Of a stretch of 41,057 bases of DNA, positions 12,762-20,973 are shown piece by piece. Source of the DNA: a virus; the IMG/VR virus record IMGVR_UViG_3300045929_000054, positions 1 to 41,057 of that record; one strand, written 5' to 3'. A program made the position numbers and the translations under genes. Position 1 is the stretch's first letter. Every line of letters starts with the position of its first letter. The notes below the pieces were generated by a model. That model saw nothing but the letters and a program-made list of their open reading frames with translations. It searched no databases and was not told the origin of the DNA.

Positions 12762-14714
12762 ATGAACGCGCCGCTCACGCGCCGGCGCGGGCAGTCCGTC
12801 AACGACTACCTCCGCGATCGCGCCATCCGGCATGCGATCTACTTCCAGCGGCTCACGCTCGGCGAGATTCAGCAGATCGTCGGGCTCCTCAACAGCCAGG
12901 TCCTGCCTGACCTCATGGGCCGCATCGAGCAGGCCCTCGAGGATGGGGCGAGGCGTCTCGCAGTCCTTCGCGATGCGACGCGCGACGTCCTGCATGCCGG
13001 GTTCGGCGAGCTGAAGCGCCGCCTCGTCGACGACCTGGTCGCGATCGCCGGCGCCGAGGCCGACTGGCAGGCCCAGACGTTCGGGCGCGCCGTGCCTCAC
13101 CTCGACGTCGACTACGTGACGCCGTCGCCGGCTATGCTCCGCGCGATCGTCACGTCGAAGCCGTTCGAGGGCGAGCTGCTCGGCACCTGGTGGAACGGCA
13201 TCGAAGCCGACACGCAGGCGAAGGTCCTCGAGCAGCTGAAGATCGGGTTGGCTGAGGGCGACACGATCGACGACCTGGTCCGCCGGATCCGCGGCCGCCG
13301 CGAGGAGGGCTACCAGGACGGCGTCATGCAGGGCACGCGGAGGAACATCGCCTCCGTCGTGCGGACGGCGACGAACCACGTGAGCAACGATGCCCGCATG
13401 GCGACCTACCAGGAGAACACCGACGTCGTGAAGGGCTGGCAGTTCGTGGCCACGCTCGACGATCGGACGACGATCATCTGCGCCGCGAACGACGGCAAGG
13501 TCTTCCCGGTTGACGACACCGAGCATGCGCCGCCGCTGCACTGGGGCTGCCGCTCGACGACGGTCCCCGTCCTGAAGAGCTTCGAGGAGCTCGGCATCAA
13601 GGGCCTCGACGAGCTGCCCGACGGCGAGCGCGCGGCGATGGACGGCCAGGTGCCGGCCGCCGAGACGTTCGAGGAGTGGCTCCGGAAGCAGCCGGCATCC
13701 GTCCAGGACGAGGTCCTCGGCTCCAGCCGTGCGGAGATCTTCCGCCGCGGCGAGCTCTCGCTCGACAGGTTCGTCGACGACAAGAACCGCGTCCTCACGC
13801 TCGACGAGCTCCGGGCCCTCGAGGCGGAGGGCGGCGGGGACTCAGGGGGCGGCGAGCCGCCGGCGCCCGGGGCTGCGCCCGCTCCGACGAACCCATCCGG
13901 CGAGGACACCCGGGCCCGGCTCGACGCCGTCCTCGAGGCGGTGCAGGCGCAGCAGCTCGAGCTCGGGCGGAAGATCGAGGCGCTTGACCGGGAGCTCCAG
14001 GCCGCCACGAGCGCCGCCGCGCAGACGCAGCTCATGCGCCGGATCGGCCGGCTCGGGTCGGCGCGCGCCGCGCTGCTCGCGAACCAGCGCCGGATCGCGC
14101 ACCGAATCCTCCGCGTGGCGGATCCGGCGCCCGTCGTCGTGCGGGGGGCGACGAAGCCGACGAAGGAGGCCGTGCCATTCCTCTCGTCGATCTTGAGCCG
14201 CCAGGCCGCGCCAGACGGGCTCACGGTCCAGCAGGTCACCGAGCGCGCCAGGTCGCGCGCGTACTACTCCTACGACGATCACTCGATCCACATCGCGCGC
14301 CGCGGTCAGGTGAGGAGCTCCGTGCACGAGATGGGGCACGCGCTCGAGGACCGCTACCCGCGGCAGTTCGCGGAGCGCGTGCGCGACTTCCTCTGGCGCA
14401 GGGCGCAGGCCGACCGCCGCGGACTCCGGCGCCTCGGCGACATCTACCGGCAGCCGGGCTGGAACCCGGGCGAGATCGCCTGGGAGGACGAGTTCCTCGA
14501 GCCGTACATGGGCAAGTTCTATCCCGTGACCGGAACGACCATCGACCAGTTCCGCGAGATCGCCCTGAGCCTCGGCCCCGTCAAGCGCGCGCAGATCGGG
14601 GCGACCGAGATCACGTCCATGGGCGTCGAGCTGCTCTGGACGGACCCGCTGCGGCTCCTGCGCGAAGACCCGGAGTTCTTCGAGTTCATCGTCAACCTCC
14701 TCCGCGGCCGGTAG
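12762..14714 (+). CDS. Minor head protein (Mu F-like) fused to an HExxH metallopeptidase-like domain
   Basis: A 650-residue protein. Residues about 190-272 are a phage Mu gpF/SPP1 gp7-like head morphogenesis domain: RTATNHVSNDARMATYQ, then TLDDRTTIICAANDGKVFP, and HWGCRSTTVPV, with the conserved DxRT..C...G..F and HWGCR elements. Then comes a Gly/Pro-rich linker (about 357-385), a coiled coil (about 390-440) and a C-terminal domain with VHEMGHALEDRYP; H522, E523 and H526 form an HExxH zinc site, and E in the downstream ATEITSMGVELL segment could be the third ligand. Minor head proteins can carry extra enzymatic effector domains (for instance ADP-ribosyltransferases), and this looks like a peptidase version. 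The C-terminal function is inferred. Confidence 0.85.
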   Translation: MNAPLTRRRGQSVNDYLRDRAIRHAIYFQRLTLGEIQQIVGLLNSQVLPDLMGRIEQALEDGARRLAVLRDATRDVLHAGFGELKRRLVDDLVAIAGAEADWQAQTFGRAVPHLDVDYVTPSPAMLRAIVTSKPFEGELLGTWWNGIEADTQAKVLEQLKIGLAEGDTIDDLVRRIRGRREEGYQDGVMQGTRRNIASVVRTATNHVSNDARMATYQENTDVVKGWQFVATLDDRTTIICAANDGKVFPVDDTEHAPPLHWGCRSTTVPVLKSFEELGIKGLDELPDGERAAMDGQVPAAETFEEWLRKQPASVQDEVLGSSRAEIFRRGELSLDRFVDDKNRVLTLDELRALEAEGGGDSGGGEPPAPGAAPAPTNPSGEDTRARLDAVLEAVQAQQLELGRKIEALDRELQAATSAAAQTQLMRRIGRLGSARAALLANQRRIAHRILRVADPAPVVVRGATKPTKEAVPFLSSILSRQAAPDGLTVQQVTERARSRAYYSYDDHSIHIARRGQVRSSVHEMGHALEDRYPRQFAERVRDFLWRRAQADRRGLRRLGDIYRQPGWNPGEIAWEDEFLEPYMGKFYPVTGTTIDQFREIALSLGPVKRAQIGATEITSMGVELLWTDPLRLLREDPEFFEFIVNLLRGR

Positions 14715-14715
14715 G

Positions 14716-14964
14716 ATGGCCCCCATGGCCAGGATCCGCTACCGCGGAGTCGACGTCGTCCTTGAGGGCGGCGACTGGAGCTGCCCCGACGCCGACGTGC
14801 TCGCGTACGTGAAGGCGATCGCCGGGCAGCACCCGAGCCCTCCAGGCGACTGGCACCCGGATCCGGACGGCGCACTCGCGCGGTGGGTCGCGGAGAAGAT
14901 CGGCGGCGAGCTCGTGCCCGAGGAGGCCCCGCCGCCCGAGAGCGTGCCCGGGCGGGTCTACTGA
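14716..14964 (+). CDS. Hypothetical protein, 82 aa
   Basis: Two close starts (ATG 14716 and ATG 14725, MARIRY) are possible; the second has better separation from the previous gene. The sequence RIRYRGVDVVLEGGDWSCPDADVLAYVKAI suggests a small beta-alpha fold, and the end is Pro/Glu-rich. It is the last rightward gene before the reverse-strand insertion at 14969. No family recognised. Confidence 0.65.
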   Translation: MAPMARIRYRGVDVVLEGGDWSCPDADVLAYVKAIAGQHPSPPGDWHPDPDGALARWVAEKIGGELVPEEAPPPESVPGRVY

Positions 14965-14968
14965 TGGC

Positions 14969-15550
14969 TCACTCCTCGATGTGCGAGCTGATCTCGTCCA
15001 CGATGCCAGTGACTTCCTCATAGGCGGGGGGCACGGATTTGCTCTCATCGATCAAGAATAGAGTCAGAGCCTGGGGGTGTGGATCGGGAAGGTGCTTCAT
15101 CACCGCTGTCGCCGTGGCTTTCCGAATCTTGGCCCGCAGATCAGCCGAGGTCGACTCGGTCAACGCGAGCAGGGTTGCTGCGTCGAGCCGGACGCGGAGT
15201 GTCTCGAGCTCCTTCTCCAGCTTGAGATCGACCTCAGCGCCACCTCGAAGAAACTGAAGCGTGAGACCGACGTAAAGGGCCTTCTGGGCGAGGTAGGCAA
15301 AAGCCGCACCAGCCCATTCCGCTACCGCCGACTTGAGCGCACGCTCGCGCTGCATCGCCCGTTCACCGCGCTGGAGAGATCTCGCGCCTCGAAGCTGCGC
15401 GTTCGTCACGACGAAGGCCGTGTAGGCCGCCAGGACCGCGCCACCAAACAGAGCGATGAAGTTCGTCCAGTCTGGGCCTGACGACCCAGCTGCGGCCTTC
15501 ACGACTTCAATGACCTGCTGAACTGTCAACACCGGCTGCGTTTCGGGCAT
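14969..15550 (-). CDS. Reverse-strand membrane protein, candidate moron/superinfection-exclusion gene
   Basis: 193 aa, transcribed against the head operon. GGAGG lies upstream of its ATG (15550, reverse strand). A first membrane segment (FIALFGGAVLAAYTAFVV, about 32-49) and a second hydrophobic helix (AGAAFAYLAQKALYVGLTLQFL, about 81-102) are separated by a basic helix rich in Arg (RSLQRGERAMQRERALK), a good signal for inside orientation. The C-terminal 90 residues are soluble and helical. Lower GC and reversed orientation between head genes mark it as an inserted gene probably expressed in the prophage, with a host-surface or exclusion role by inference. No family recognised. Confidence 0.75.
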   Translation of the reverse strand: MPETQPVLTVQQVIEVVKAAAGSSGPDWTNFIALFGGAVLAAYTAFVVTNAQLRGARSLQRGERAMQRERALKSAVAEWAGAAFAYLAQKALYVGLTLQFLRGGAEVDLKLEKELETLRVRLDAATLLALTESTSADLRAKIRKATATAVMKHLPDPHPQALTLFLIDESKSVPPAYEEVTGIVDEISSHIEE

Positions 15551-15622
15551 TTCAACCTCCGGGGAAAGAGCCCCTAACGCTACCAGCCTTGCATTGCCTC
15601 CCCGGGGCGGGACCGTCCCACC

Positions 15623-16384
15623 ATGCGCCGCAAAGCCAAGCTCTCCCCGGACGCCTGGAAGGCCCTCCCCGAAGCCCAGCGCGAGGACTACGTCCTCGTC
15701 AACGGCAGCTACCTCCTCGACGTCGAGGCCGTCGACGGCTTCACGCTCGAGGACACCGGTGCGCTGAAGCAGACGATCTCGGCGCTCCGGACCGAGAAGG
15801 ACGGCCTCGAGGGGCGCGTCGCCGCGTTCAAGGGCATGGACCCCGAAGCGGCGAAGGAAGCCCTCGCGAAGCGCGAGGAAATGAAGACCTGGACGCCTCC
15901 CGAGAAGATGTCCGAGCGCGAGAAGGCGCTGAAGGACAAGGCCGACGCCGACCTCTCCGGCGAGCGCGCGACGAGCGCGAAGTACCGCGGCCAGCTCGAG
16001 AAGCAGCTCCGGACGAACGAGGCGACGAAGGCCCTCGTCGCGGCGGGCTGCAAGAAAGTCCGCCTGCTGCTCCCCGAGGTCGAGCGGCAGATCCGGGTCG
16101 AAGAGAACAAGACAACGGGCGAGCTCGTCGCCCGCGTGGTCGATGCGAACGGCAACCCGGCCGTGACGAAGAAGGCCGGGATGGGCGACATGACGATCGC
16201 CGAGCTGATCGAGATCACGCGGGCGGATCCGGAGTTCGCCGACTGCTTCAGTGGCTCAGGCGCGAGCGGCACCGGGAAGGAGCCCGAGAGCGGCTTCAAG
16301 AAGCCGGACAAGTCCGTCGGCCAAGCCGAAGCTGGCAAAAATCTAGAGGCGATTGCGGCCGGGGAGGTCGGCGTCTCGGGGTAA
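15623..16384 (+). CDS. Head scaffolding-like protein, 253 aa
   Basis: Rich in Lys, Glu and Ala, mostly helical: residues about 50-165 form long charged helices (LKQTISALRTEKDGLEGRVA, then MKTWTPPEKMSEREKALKDKA), then a short ordered part and a disordered Gly/Lys-rich end. This composition, the length and the position directly upstream of the coat gene are typical of phage scaffolding proteins (GP20-like). The 72-base gap to the reverse-strand gene is a divergent promoter region. Identity rests on composition and synteny rather than motif. Confidence 0.75.
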   Translation: MRRKAKLSPDAWKALPEAQREDYVLVNGSYLLDVEAVDGFTLEDTGALKQTISALRTEKDGLEGRVAAFKGMDPEAAKEALAKREEMKTWTPPEKMSEREKALKDKADADLSGERATSAKYRGQLEKQLRTNEATKALVAAGCKKVRLLLPEVERQIRVEENKTTGELVARVVDANGNPAVTKKAGMGDMTIAELIEITRADPEFADCFSGSGASGTGKEPESGFKKPDKSVGQAEAGKNLEAIAAGEVGVSG

Positions 16385-16558
16385 CCGGCGCGCGGAGCGC
16401 GAGGGCGGGATGCCCTCCGGGCGGGATGCCCGGCGACGCGCGTGGGTTTGGGTGCGGAGGGGTTCTTTTCTTTCGGCAGCTCGTGACGAGGGATTCGCGC
16501 GAGCAGACGTGGGTGGCGGGATGCCCAAGCGTCGCCGGCAACCGGAGACGTTCCATCC
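16385..16558 (+). promoter_or_regulatory. Capsid-gene leader with triplicate GGCGGGATGCCC repeats
   Basis: This 174-base gap contains GGCGGGATGCCC three times (about 16404-16415, 16420-16431 and 16515-16526); each can form a small GGGC/GCCC-type hairpin. GCGCGC at about 16390 and CGCGCG near 16437 may close the first two. A pyrimidine tract TTCTTTTCTTTC (16463-16474) follows. The start of the coat gene is ATG 16559 with no strong SD in the last 15 bases, so translation may depend on this leader. No ORF here looks coding. Confidence 0.5.
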
Positions 16559-17707
16559 ATGGCCAATAGCCTCACCGAAATCATCCCGCGCATTCTCGCG
16601 CGGGGCTTGCTCCACCTGCGTCGTACGTGCGTGCTGCCTCGCATGGTCAACCTCGACTACAGCACCGAGGCGAAGGAGAAGGGCGACACCATCGACGTGA
16701 CTATCGCTTCCGCGGTCACTGCGTCGGACGTCACGCCCAGCAACACCCCGCCGGCGCCCGGCGACTCGGCGCCGACGAAGGTGCAGATCCAGCTCAACAA
16801 GTGGAAGCACGCGGACTTCCACCTGACGGACAAGCAGAAGAACGAGATCATGCGGGAGAAGAGCTTCATGCCCGGGCAGATGAGCGCCGCGCTCGACGCC
16901 CTGGCGGGTGAAGTGAACGCCGACATCTTCGCCAAGTACAAGGGCGTCTACGGCGCCGTCGGCACCGCTGGCACGACCCCCTTCGGCGGTGCGTCCCCGG
17001 ACTCCGCGTTCCCGGCGGACATCGTCAACGCGCGGAAGCTGCTCAACAAGCAGCTCGCGGTCCGGATGGATCGCCGGGTCGTCCTCGACCACGACGCGTA
17101 CGCGAACGCGCTGCGGCTCCCGGCCTTCCGCGACGCTTCGCAGTCCGGCGACAAGGAAGTCGTCCAGGACGGCGCAATCGGCAAGAAGTACGGGTTCCCG
17201 ATGTGGGCGGACGACGACCAGGTCCCGACCCACACGGCGGGCACTGCGTCCGGCTACCTGATCAACAACGGAGCGGGCTACGCGATCGGCACGACCACGC
17301 TGGTCATCGACACTGGCACCGGGACCTGGGTCGAGGGCGACATCGTCACCTTCGCAGGACACGCGCAGCAGTACGCCGTGCAGTCCGGGACCACGACCCA
17401 GCTCGTGCTCAAGCGCGGCCTGGTCGCGTCCGTCGCGGACAATGCGGCGATCACGAAGGTCGCGACCCACGTCGTGAACCTCGCGTTCCAGAAGGACGCG
17501 TTCGCCTTCGCGAGCCGCTCGCTGGGCGACGAGAAGGAGTCCGAGTTCGAGCGCCTGGCGCCGATGATGAGCATCGGCGATCCGGTCTCGGGCCTGAACC
17601 TCCGCCTCGAGGTCATGCGCCAGTACAAGCAGACGGTCTGGGACTTCGACATCCTCTGGGGCGCGCAGCTCATCCGCCCCGAGTTCGCGGTCCGGATCCT
17701 CGGCTGA
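16559..17707 (+). CDS. Major capsid protein, P22 coat-like
   Basis: 382 aa. The N-terminal part with GDTIDVTIASAVTASDVTPS, then QLNKWKHADFHLTDKQKNEIM and the NARKLLNKQLAVRMDRRVVLDHDAYANAL segment follows the pattern of P22 coat protein relatives (HK97 fold). A domain at about 215-310, with alternating Gly/Thr/Val strands (ASGYLINNGAGYAIGTTTLV), resembles the inserted I-domain of this group. Position after the scaffold and before the connectors fits. Expected as the most abundant virion protein. P22-type coat with a siphovirus tail is known but less usual. Confidence 0.88.
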   Translation: MANSLTEIIPRILARGLLHLRRTCVLPRMVNLDYSTEAKEKGDTIDVTIASAVTASDVTPSNTPPAPGDSAPTKVQIQLNKWKHADFHLTDKQKNEIMREKSFMPGQMSAALDALAGEVNADIFAKYKGVYGAVGTAGTTPFGGASPDSAFPADIVNARKLLNKQLAVRMDRRVVLDHDAYANALRLPAFRDASQSGDKEVVQDGAIGKKYGFPMWADDDQVPTHTAGTASGYLINNGAGYAIGTTTLVIDTGTGTWVEGDIVTFAGHAQQYAVQSGTTTQLVLKRGLVASVADNAAITKVATHVVNLAFQKDAFAFASRSLGDEKESEFERLAPMMSIGDPVSGLNLRLEVMRQYKQTVWDFDILWGAQLIRPEFAVRILG

Positions 17708-17721
17708 TCACCCAGGCCGTT

Positions 17722-17769
17722 CGGCGGGCCGGCTCCCGTAAGTCGGCCCGCCGCGGCCTCCCTTTCCCC
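17722..17769 (+). terminator. Hairpin plus pyrimidine tail after the capsid gene
   Basis: CGGCGGGCCG (17722-17731) and CGGCCCGCCG (17744-17753) form a perfect 10-bp stem, with GGCCG/CGGCC extending it after a short bulge, followed by CCTCCCTTTCCCC (17757-17769). It fits a transcript-attenuating terminator after a highly expressed gene. CCTCC (17757-17761) can also pair with the GGAGG (17779-17783) of the next gene, so SD masking is an alternative. Confidence 0.6.
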
Positions 17770-17789
17770 AACGCAGACGGAGGATCCCC

Positions 17790-18035
17790 ATGGCAGGAGA
17801 GATGCCCACGACGACGATGGTCGGGCCCGACGGCTCGACGGCGATCGTCAACATCTGCGACGTCGCCGACTGGCGCGGCCGCGGCTACCGGCTCGAGTCG
17901 GACCCGCCGGCCAAGCAGCCGGACGCGCCGCCGCCCGCCGAAGAGCCCACGGAGCCCACCGAGACGTCCGAGGACGACGGCGAGGCCGAGGAGCCCAAGG
18001 GCCGCAAGCGCGGCCGGAAGGGCGCCGGCGGGTAA
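17790..18035 (+). CDS. Hypothetical protein with acidic/basic disordered tail, 81 aa
   Basis: ATG is preceded by GGAGGATCCCC. The first 35 residues (TTTMVGPDGSTAIVNICDV, then GYRLESDP) look like a small beta domain; from about residue 36 it is Pro/Glu/Asp-rich and ends in KGRKRGRKGAGG. Phages commonly have a protein like this between capsid and connector genes, possibly a decoration or head-completion protein. No family recognised. Confidence 0.6.
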   Translation: MAGEMPTTTMVGPDGSTAIVNICDVADWRGRGYRLESDPPAKQPDAPPPAEEPTEPTETSEDDGEAEEPKGRKRGRKGAGG

Positions 18036-18038
18036 CCC

Positions 18039-18551
18039 GTGGCGCTCGACGTCGAGGACGGGACGGGGCGCGCGACCGCGGAGAGCTACCTCTCGGTGGC
18101 CGACGCCGACACCTACCACGCGGCGCACGGGGCCCCTTCCGCCTGGTCGGGCTCGTCGACCGACCAGAAGGAGGCCGCGCTCCGGTCCGCCACCGAGTAC
18201 CTCGACCAGGTCTACGGCGAGGACTTCCAGGGCGAGCGCAAGACGCTCACCCAGCGGCTCTACTTCCCCCGGTACGACGTCTACGTCGACGAGACCTCGC
18301 AGCCGCACGACCAGCTGCCCCGGCAGCTGAAGGAGGCCTGCGCCGAGCTCGCACTGCGCGCGCGCACCGAGACGGACGGCCTCATCCCCGACATCGCCGA
18401 GCCCGGCGCGATCGCGAGCGAGAGCGTGAAGGTCGGCCCGATCGAGGAGTCGAAGACCTACGTCGGCGGGCGGAGCCAGGTGAAGCTCTTCCGGAAGGTC
18501 GACCTCATCGTGGCCCCGCTGCTGAAGCCCGACCGGGCGGAGCGCGCCTGA
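18039..18551 (+). CDS. Head-tail connector adaptor (DnaT-like family), 170 aa
   Basis: Starts at GTG 18039, three bases after the previous stop. The helical pattern VADADTYHAAHG, then TDQKEAALRSATEYLDQVYG, then LKEACAELALRAR matches the phage adaptor/connector family annotated as DnaT-like (gp6-type) proteins, small helical proteins that dock onto the portal. The stop overlaps the next ATG (TGATG). Its place directly after the capsid module and before the next connector supports the assignment. Confidence 0.75.
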   Translation: MALDVEDGTGRATAESYLSVADADTYHAAHGAPSAWSGSSTDQKEAALRSATEYLDQVYGEDFQGERKTLTQRLYFPRYDVYVDETSQPHDQLPRQLKEACAELALRARTETDGLIPDIAEPGAIASESVKVGPIEESKTYVGGRSQVKLFRKVDLIVAPLLKPDRAERA

Positions 18552-18919
18552 TGACGACCGCACTCGACTCCCGCCTCGTGCCGCGCGTGCTCGCCATCAT
18601 CGACCGCGTCGGCACGAACGCCACGTTCAAGGTCATCAACAGCGGCCCGACGTACAGCCACAGCTCGCGCCAGGTGACCCAGGGCACGACCGACGTCGTC
18701 CGCAAGGTCTCGCCGCCGATGGCGCGGAAGTTCTACGGGGAGAGCGACGTCACGCGGATGGAGGAGACCGTCATCTACGTGGCCGCCTCCGGGCTGAGCT
18801 TCACGCCCATCCGCGGCCAGCAGGTCGAGGTCGCGAGCACGAAGTACCGCATCGAGAACGTCGTCGAGCTCCGCTCCGGAGACGACGTCGCGGCGTACGA
18901 GCTGGGGATTGCCGGGTGA
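18551..18919 (+). CDS. Head closure / stopper-like protein, 122 aa
   Basis: A beta-rich 122-residue protein (VNRTFKVINSG-like strands, then VIYVAASGLSFTPIRGQQVEVA, and KYRIENVVELRSGDD) typical of gp16/gp7-like head closure proteins, which plug the connector after packaging. The ATG overlaps the stop of the adaptor gene; the next gene (tail completion) begins a base or two after. The order adaptor, closure, completion, terminator is that of siphophages. Assigned by position and size. Confidence 0.7.
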   Translation: MTTALDSRLVPRVLAIIDRVGTNATFKVINSGPTYSHSSRQVTQGTTDVVRKVSPPMARKFYGESDVTRMEETVIYVAASGLSFTPIRGQQVEVASTKYRIENVVELRSGDDVAAYELGIAG

Positions 18920-18920
18920 C

Positions 18921-19316
18921 GTGGGGACCAACGTCGCGCAGTTCAACCTCGCTCTGCGGCGCTTCACCGAAGAGCTCCTGCCCGAGCAGGTCGTGCTCTT
19001 CCACAAGAAGCTCACGCTCGAGGCCCTCGCCCGAGTCGTTCGTCGGACGCCCGTCGACACCGGCCGGGCCCGCGGGAACTGGCAGGCCACGATCGGCTCG
19101 CCCGCGACGGGCCAGGTCGACGCGGTCGATCGAGGCGGCGGAGAAACAGTGGCGGCCGGGGCGCGCGCGATCGCGAAGCTCCCGCCCTACTCGGTTTCGT
19201 TCCTCACGAACAACGTGCCGTATGCGCAGCGCCTCGAGGAGGGCTGGTCCCAGCAGGCGCCGAAGGGAATGGTCGCGCTCACCTTCGCCGAGCTCGAGAG
19301 CGTGCTGCAGCCATGA
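18921..19316 (+). CDS. HK97 gp10-like tail completion protein, 131 aa
   Basis: The start is uncertain: GTG 18921 is used here, TTG 18909 is the alternative. The middle RRTPVDTGRARGNWQATIGSP matches the hallmark of HK97 gp10/Bacteriophage-tail-completion proteins (a TPVDTG.LR.SW-type loop), and LPPYSVSFLTNNVPYAQRLEEGW matches the conserved N..PYA..lE.G motif. The protein joins the head connector to the tail. The stop overlaps the next ATG. Family call is secure from two motifs. Confidence 0.88.
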   Translation: MGTNVAQFNLALRRFTEELLPEQVVLFHKKLTLEALARVVRRTPVDTGRARGNWQATIGSPATGQVDAVDRGGGETVAAGARAIAKLPPYSVSFLTNNVPYAQRLEEGWSQQAPKGMVALTFAELESVLQP

Positions 19317-19732
19317 GCGTCACCTCGTTCCATTCGATGATCGGCGGCCTCGAGGAGGACTTCGCGACGGCCATCGCGCAGGCCCAGCAGCTGGTCACGC
19401 AGTACGACAACGCGCCGTTCACGAAGCCGGCCCCGCCGGGGCCTTGGGCGCGTATGCGCGTCATCCGCGGCGAGACGACGCTGATCGAGATCAATCGCGT
19501 GGGTTTCAGGACGTTCCGCACGGTCGGCATCCTCAGCGTGCAGCTCTTCGTCGCTCTCGAGCTCGGGGAAGGCGAAGCCACGCAGATGGCGGACATAATC
19601 GCGAACCGGTATCGGGGAATCACGCGCGCCGGATGCCTCTTCCGGTCGCCGACGATCGGGGACGGCTCGCGCGACGGGCCATGGTGGACGCTCACAGTCT
19701 TCTGTCCGTTCCACGCGGACAGGATCGCCTAA
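19313..19732 (+). CDS. Tail terminator-like protein, 139 aa
   Basis: A small alpha/beta protein (SFHSMIGGLEEDFATAIA, then RMRVIRGETTLIEINRV, then LQLFVALELGEGEATQMADI) of the size and position of lambda gpU/DUF4128-like tail terminators, which cap the tail tube. The start overlaps the upstream stop (ATGA). The next gene is the tail tube. The assignment comes mainly from position and fold-like pattern. Confidence 0.7.
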   Translation: MSVTSFHSMIGGLEEDFATAIAQAQQLVTQYDNAPFTKPAPPGPWARMRVIRGETTLIEINRVGFRTFRTVGILSVQLFVALELGEGEATQMADIIANRYRGITRAGCLFRSPTIGDGSRDGPWWTLTVFCPFHADRIA

Positions 19733-19750
19733 AGGGGAGGTTCTTCGCTC

Positions 19751-20941
19751 ATGTCTGATTCCAGCTCCATCGCCCTCTACGGGAAGAAGGAGGTGACGTA
19801 CGCCACCAACCCGGGCGGCACCGCGGACTTCCGCCTGCGGCTCACGGGCGAAGGCCTGAAGCAGGTCACGGAGTCGACCAGGTCGGACGAGATCGACCCG
19901 ACCCGGCAGACGTCCGACATCATTCGGAAGGGCATCGGCGTCGCCGGGCCGGTCAACGGCCGGTTCTCCTGCGCGAGCTACGACGAGGTCCTCCGCGCGC
20001 TCTGGATGGCGGCGACCTGGAGCGCCGAGGTCGTCACGTCGGGCGTGAACCTGCAGGCGACGGCCGCGACCCAGAGGTTCACCCGGGCGTCGGGAGACTT
20101 CACGGCGACGTCCCCGCCGCACGCCGTGGGCATGTGGATCAAGACGTCGGGCTTCACGAACCCGGCGAATAACGGCTGGTTCAAGATCACGGCCGTGGCC
20201 GCGACGACGCTCGACGTCACGGGCCCGACGGCGATCGTCGACGAGGCCTCGGCCCCGAGCAGGACGATCAAGCTCGGCTCGCAGATCGTGAACGGCACGC
20301 AGCTCGACTCGTTCTCGCTCTACCGCGACTACACCGACCTCTCGACGACGTTCGAGCTCTTCAAGGGCTGCTGCTTCGACAAGGGCGTCCTGACCATCCC
20401 GACGAACGATATGTTCTCGATCGTCTTCGACGTGCTGGGCAAGATCGCGACCTCCGAGACCTCGGCGCCGTTCGCGGTGACCGCCGCGGGCACGAACCCG
20501 ATCCTCGAGTCGATCGACCACGTGCCCTATTTCGCCGAGGGCCCCGCGTCTGGCTCGCCGCCGACGTTCGTCAACTCGGTCGCGGCGATCGTCGACGGGA
20601 CGTTCGAGCTCGGGAACAACCTGCGGCAGCGGCTGCAGGTCGGGACGCTCGGGCCGCTCTCGATCGGCAAGGGCCAGTGCGACGTCCGCGGCGCGGTGCG
20701 GGTCTACTTCCAGACCGCCGCGATGTTCAACAAGTACCTCGCGTGGACGAACACGAACCTCTTCTTCGTCCTCTCGGACGGCACGCGGTCGTACGTGCTC
20801 GACCTCCCGCGGGTGAAGCTCTCCGACGGCGAGCGCGTCGCCGGCGGCATCAACCAGGACGTGATCGCGGCGTTCCAGTACGAGGCGTTCAAGCACGAGA
20901 CCGAGGGCGTCACCGCCCGGCTCGTCCGCTGGACGTCGTAA
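19751..20941 (+). CDS. Major tail tube protein with inserted beta module
   Basis: 396 aa, larger than many tube proteins. The N-terminus (SIALYGKKEVTYATNPGG, then GLKQVTESTRSDEIDPTRQ) matches the phage tail tube pattern in which strands of the tube barrel are followed by a SDE.R..R loop. About residues 98-170 are an extra domain with FTRASGDFTATSPPHA, VSGF-like KTSGFTNPANNGWFKITAV and IVDEASAP; a related module appears in the tip protein at 28403. Such insertions decorate the outside of the tube. GGGGAGG at 19736-19742 precedes ATG. Confidence 0.85.
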   Translation: MSDSSSIALYGKKEVTYATNPGGTADFRLRLTGEGLKQVTESTRSDEIDPTRQTSDIIRKGIGVAGPVNGRFSCASYDEVLRALWMAATWSAEVVTSGVNLQATAATQRFTRASGDFTATSPPHAVGMWIKTSGFTNPANNGWFKITAVAATTLDVTGPTAIVDEASAPSRTIKLGSQIVNGTQLDSFSLYRDYTDLSTTFELFKGCCFDKGVLTIPTNDMFSIVFDVLGKIATSETSAPFAVTAAGTNPILESIDHVPYFAEGPASGSPPTFVNSVAAIVDGTFELGNNLRQRLQVGTLGPLSIGKGQCDVRGAVRVYFQTAAMFNKYLAWTNTNLFFVLSDGTRSYVLDLPRVKLSDGERVAGGINQDVIAAFQYEAFKHETEGVTARLVRWTS

Positions 20942-20973
20942 CCGGCAGCTCCTCTCTCACCCCGGAGATCAGA

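Noticed and set aside
19187-20896. Long reverse-strand open frame (569 codons) over the tail tube region
   Set aside because: It is a shadow of the forward tail genes: Arg/Asp/Val-rich low-complexity protein, no SD, and the forward frames have recognisable products.
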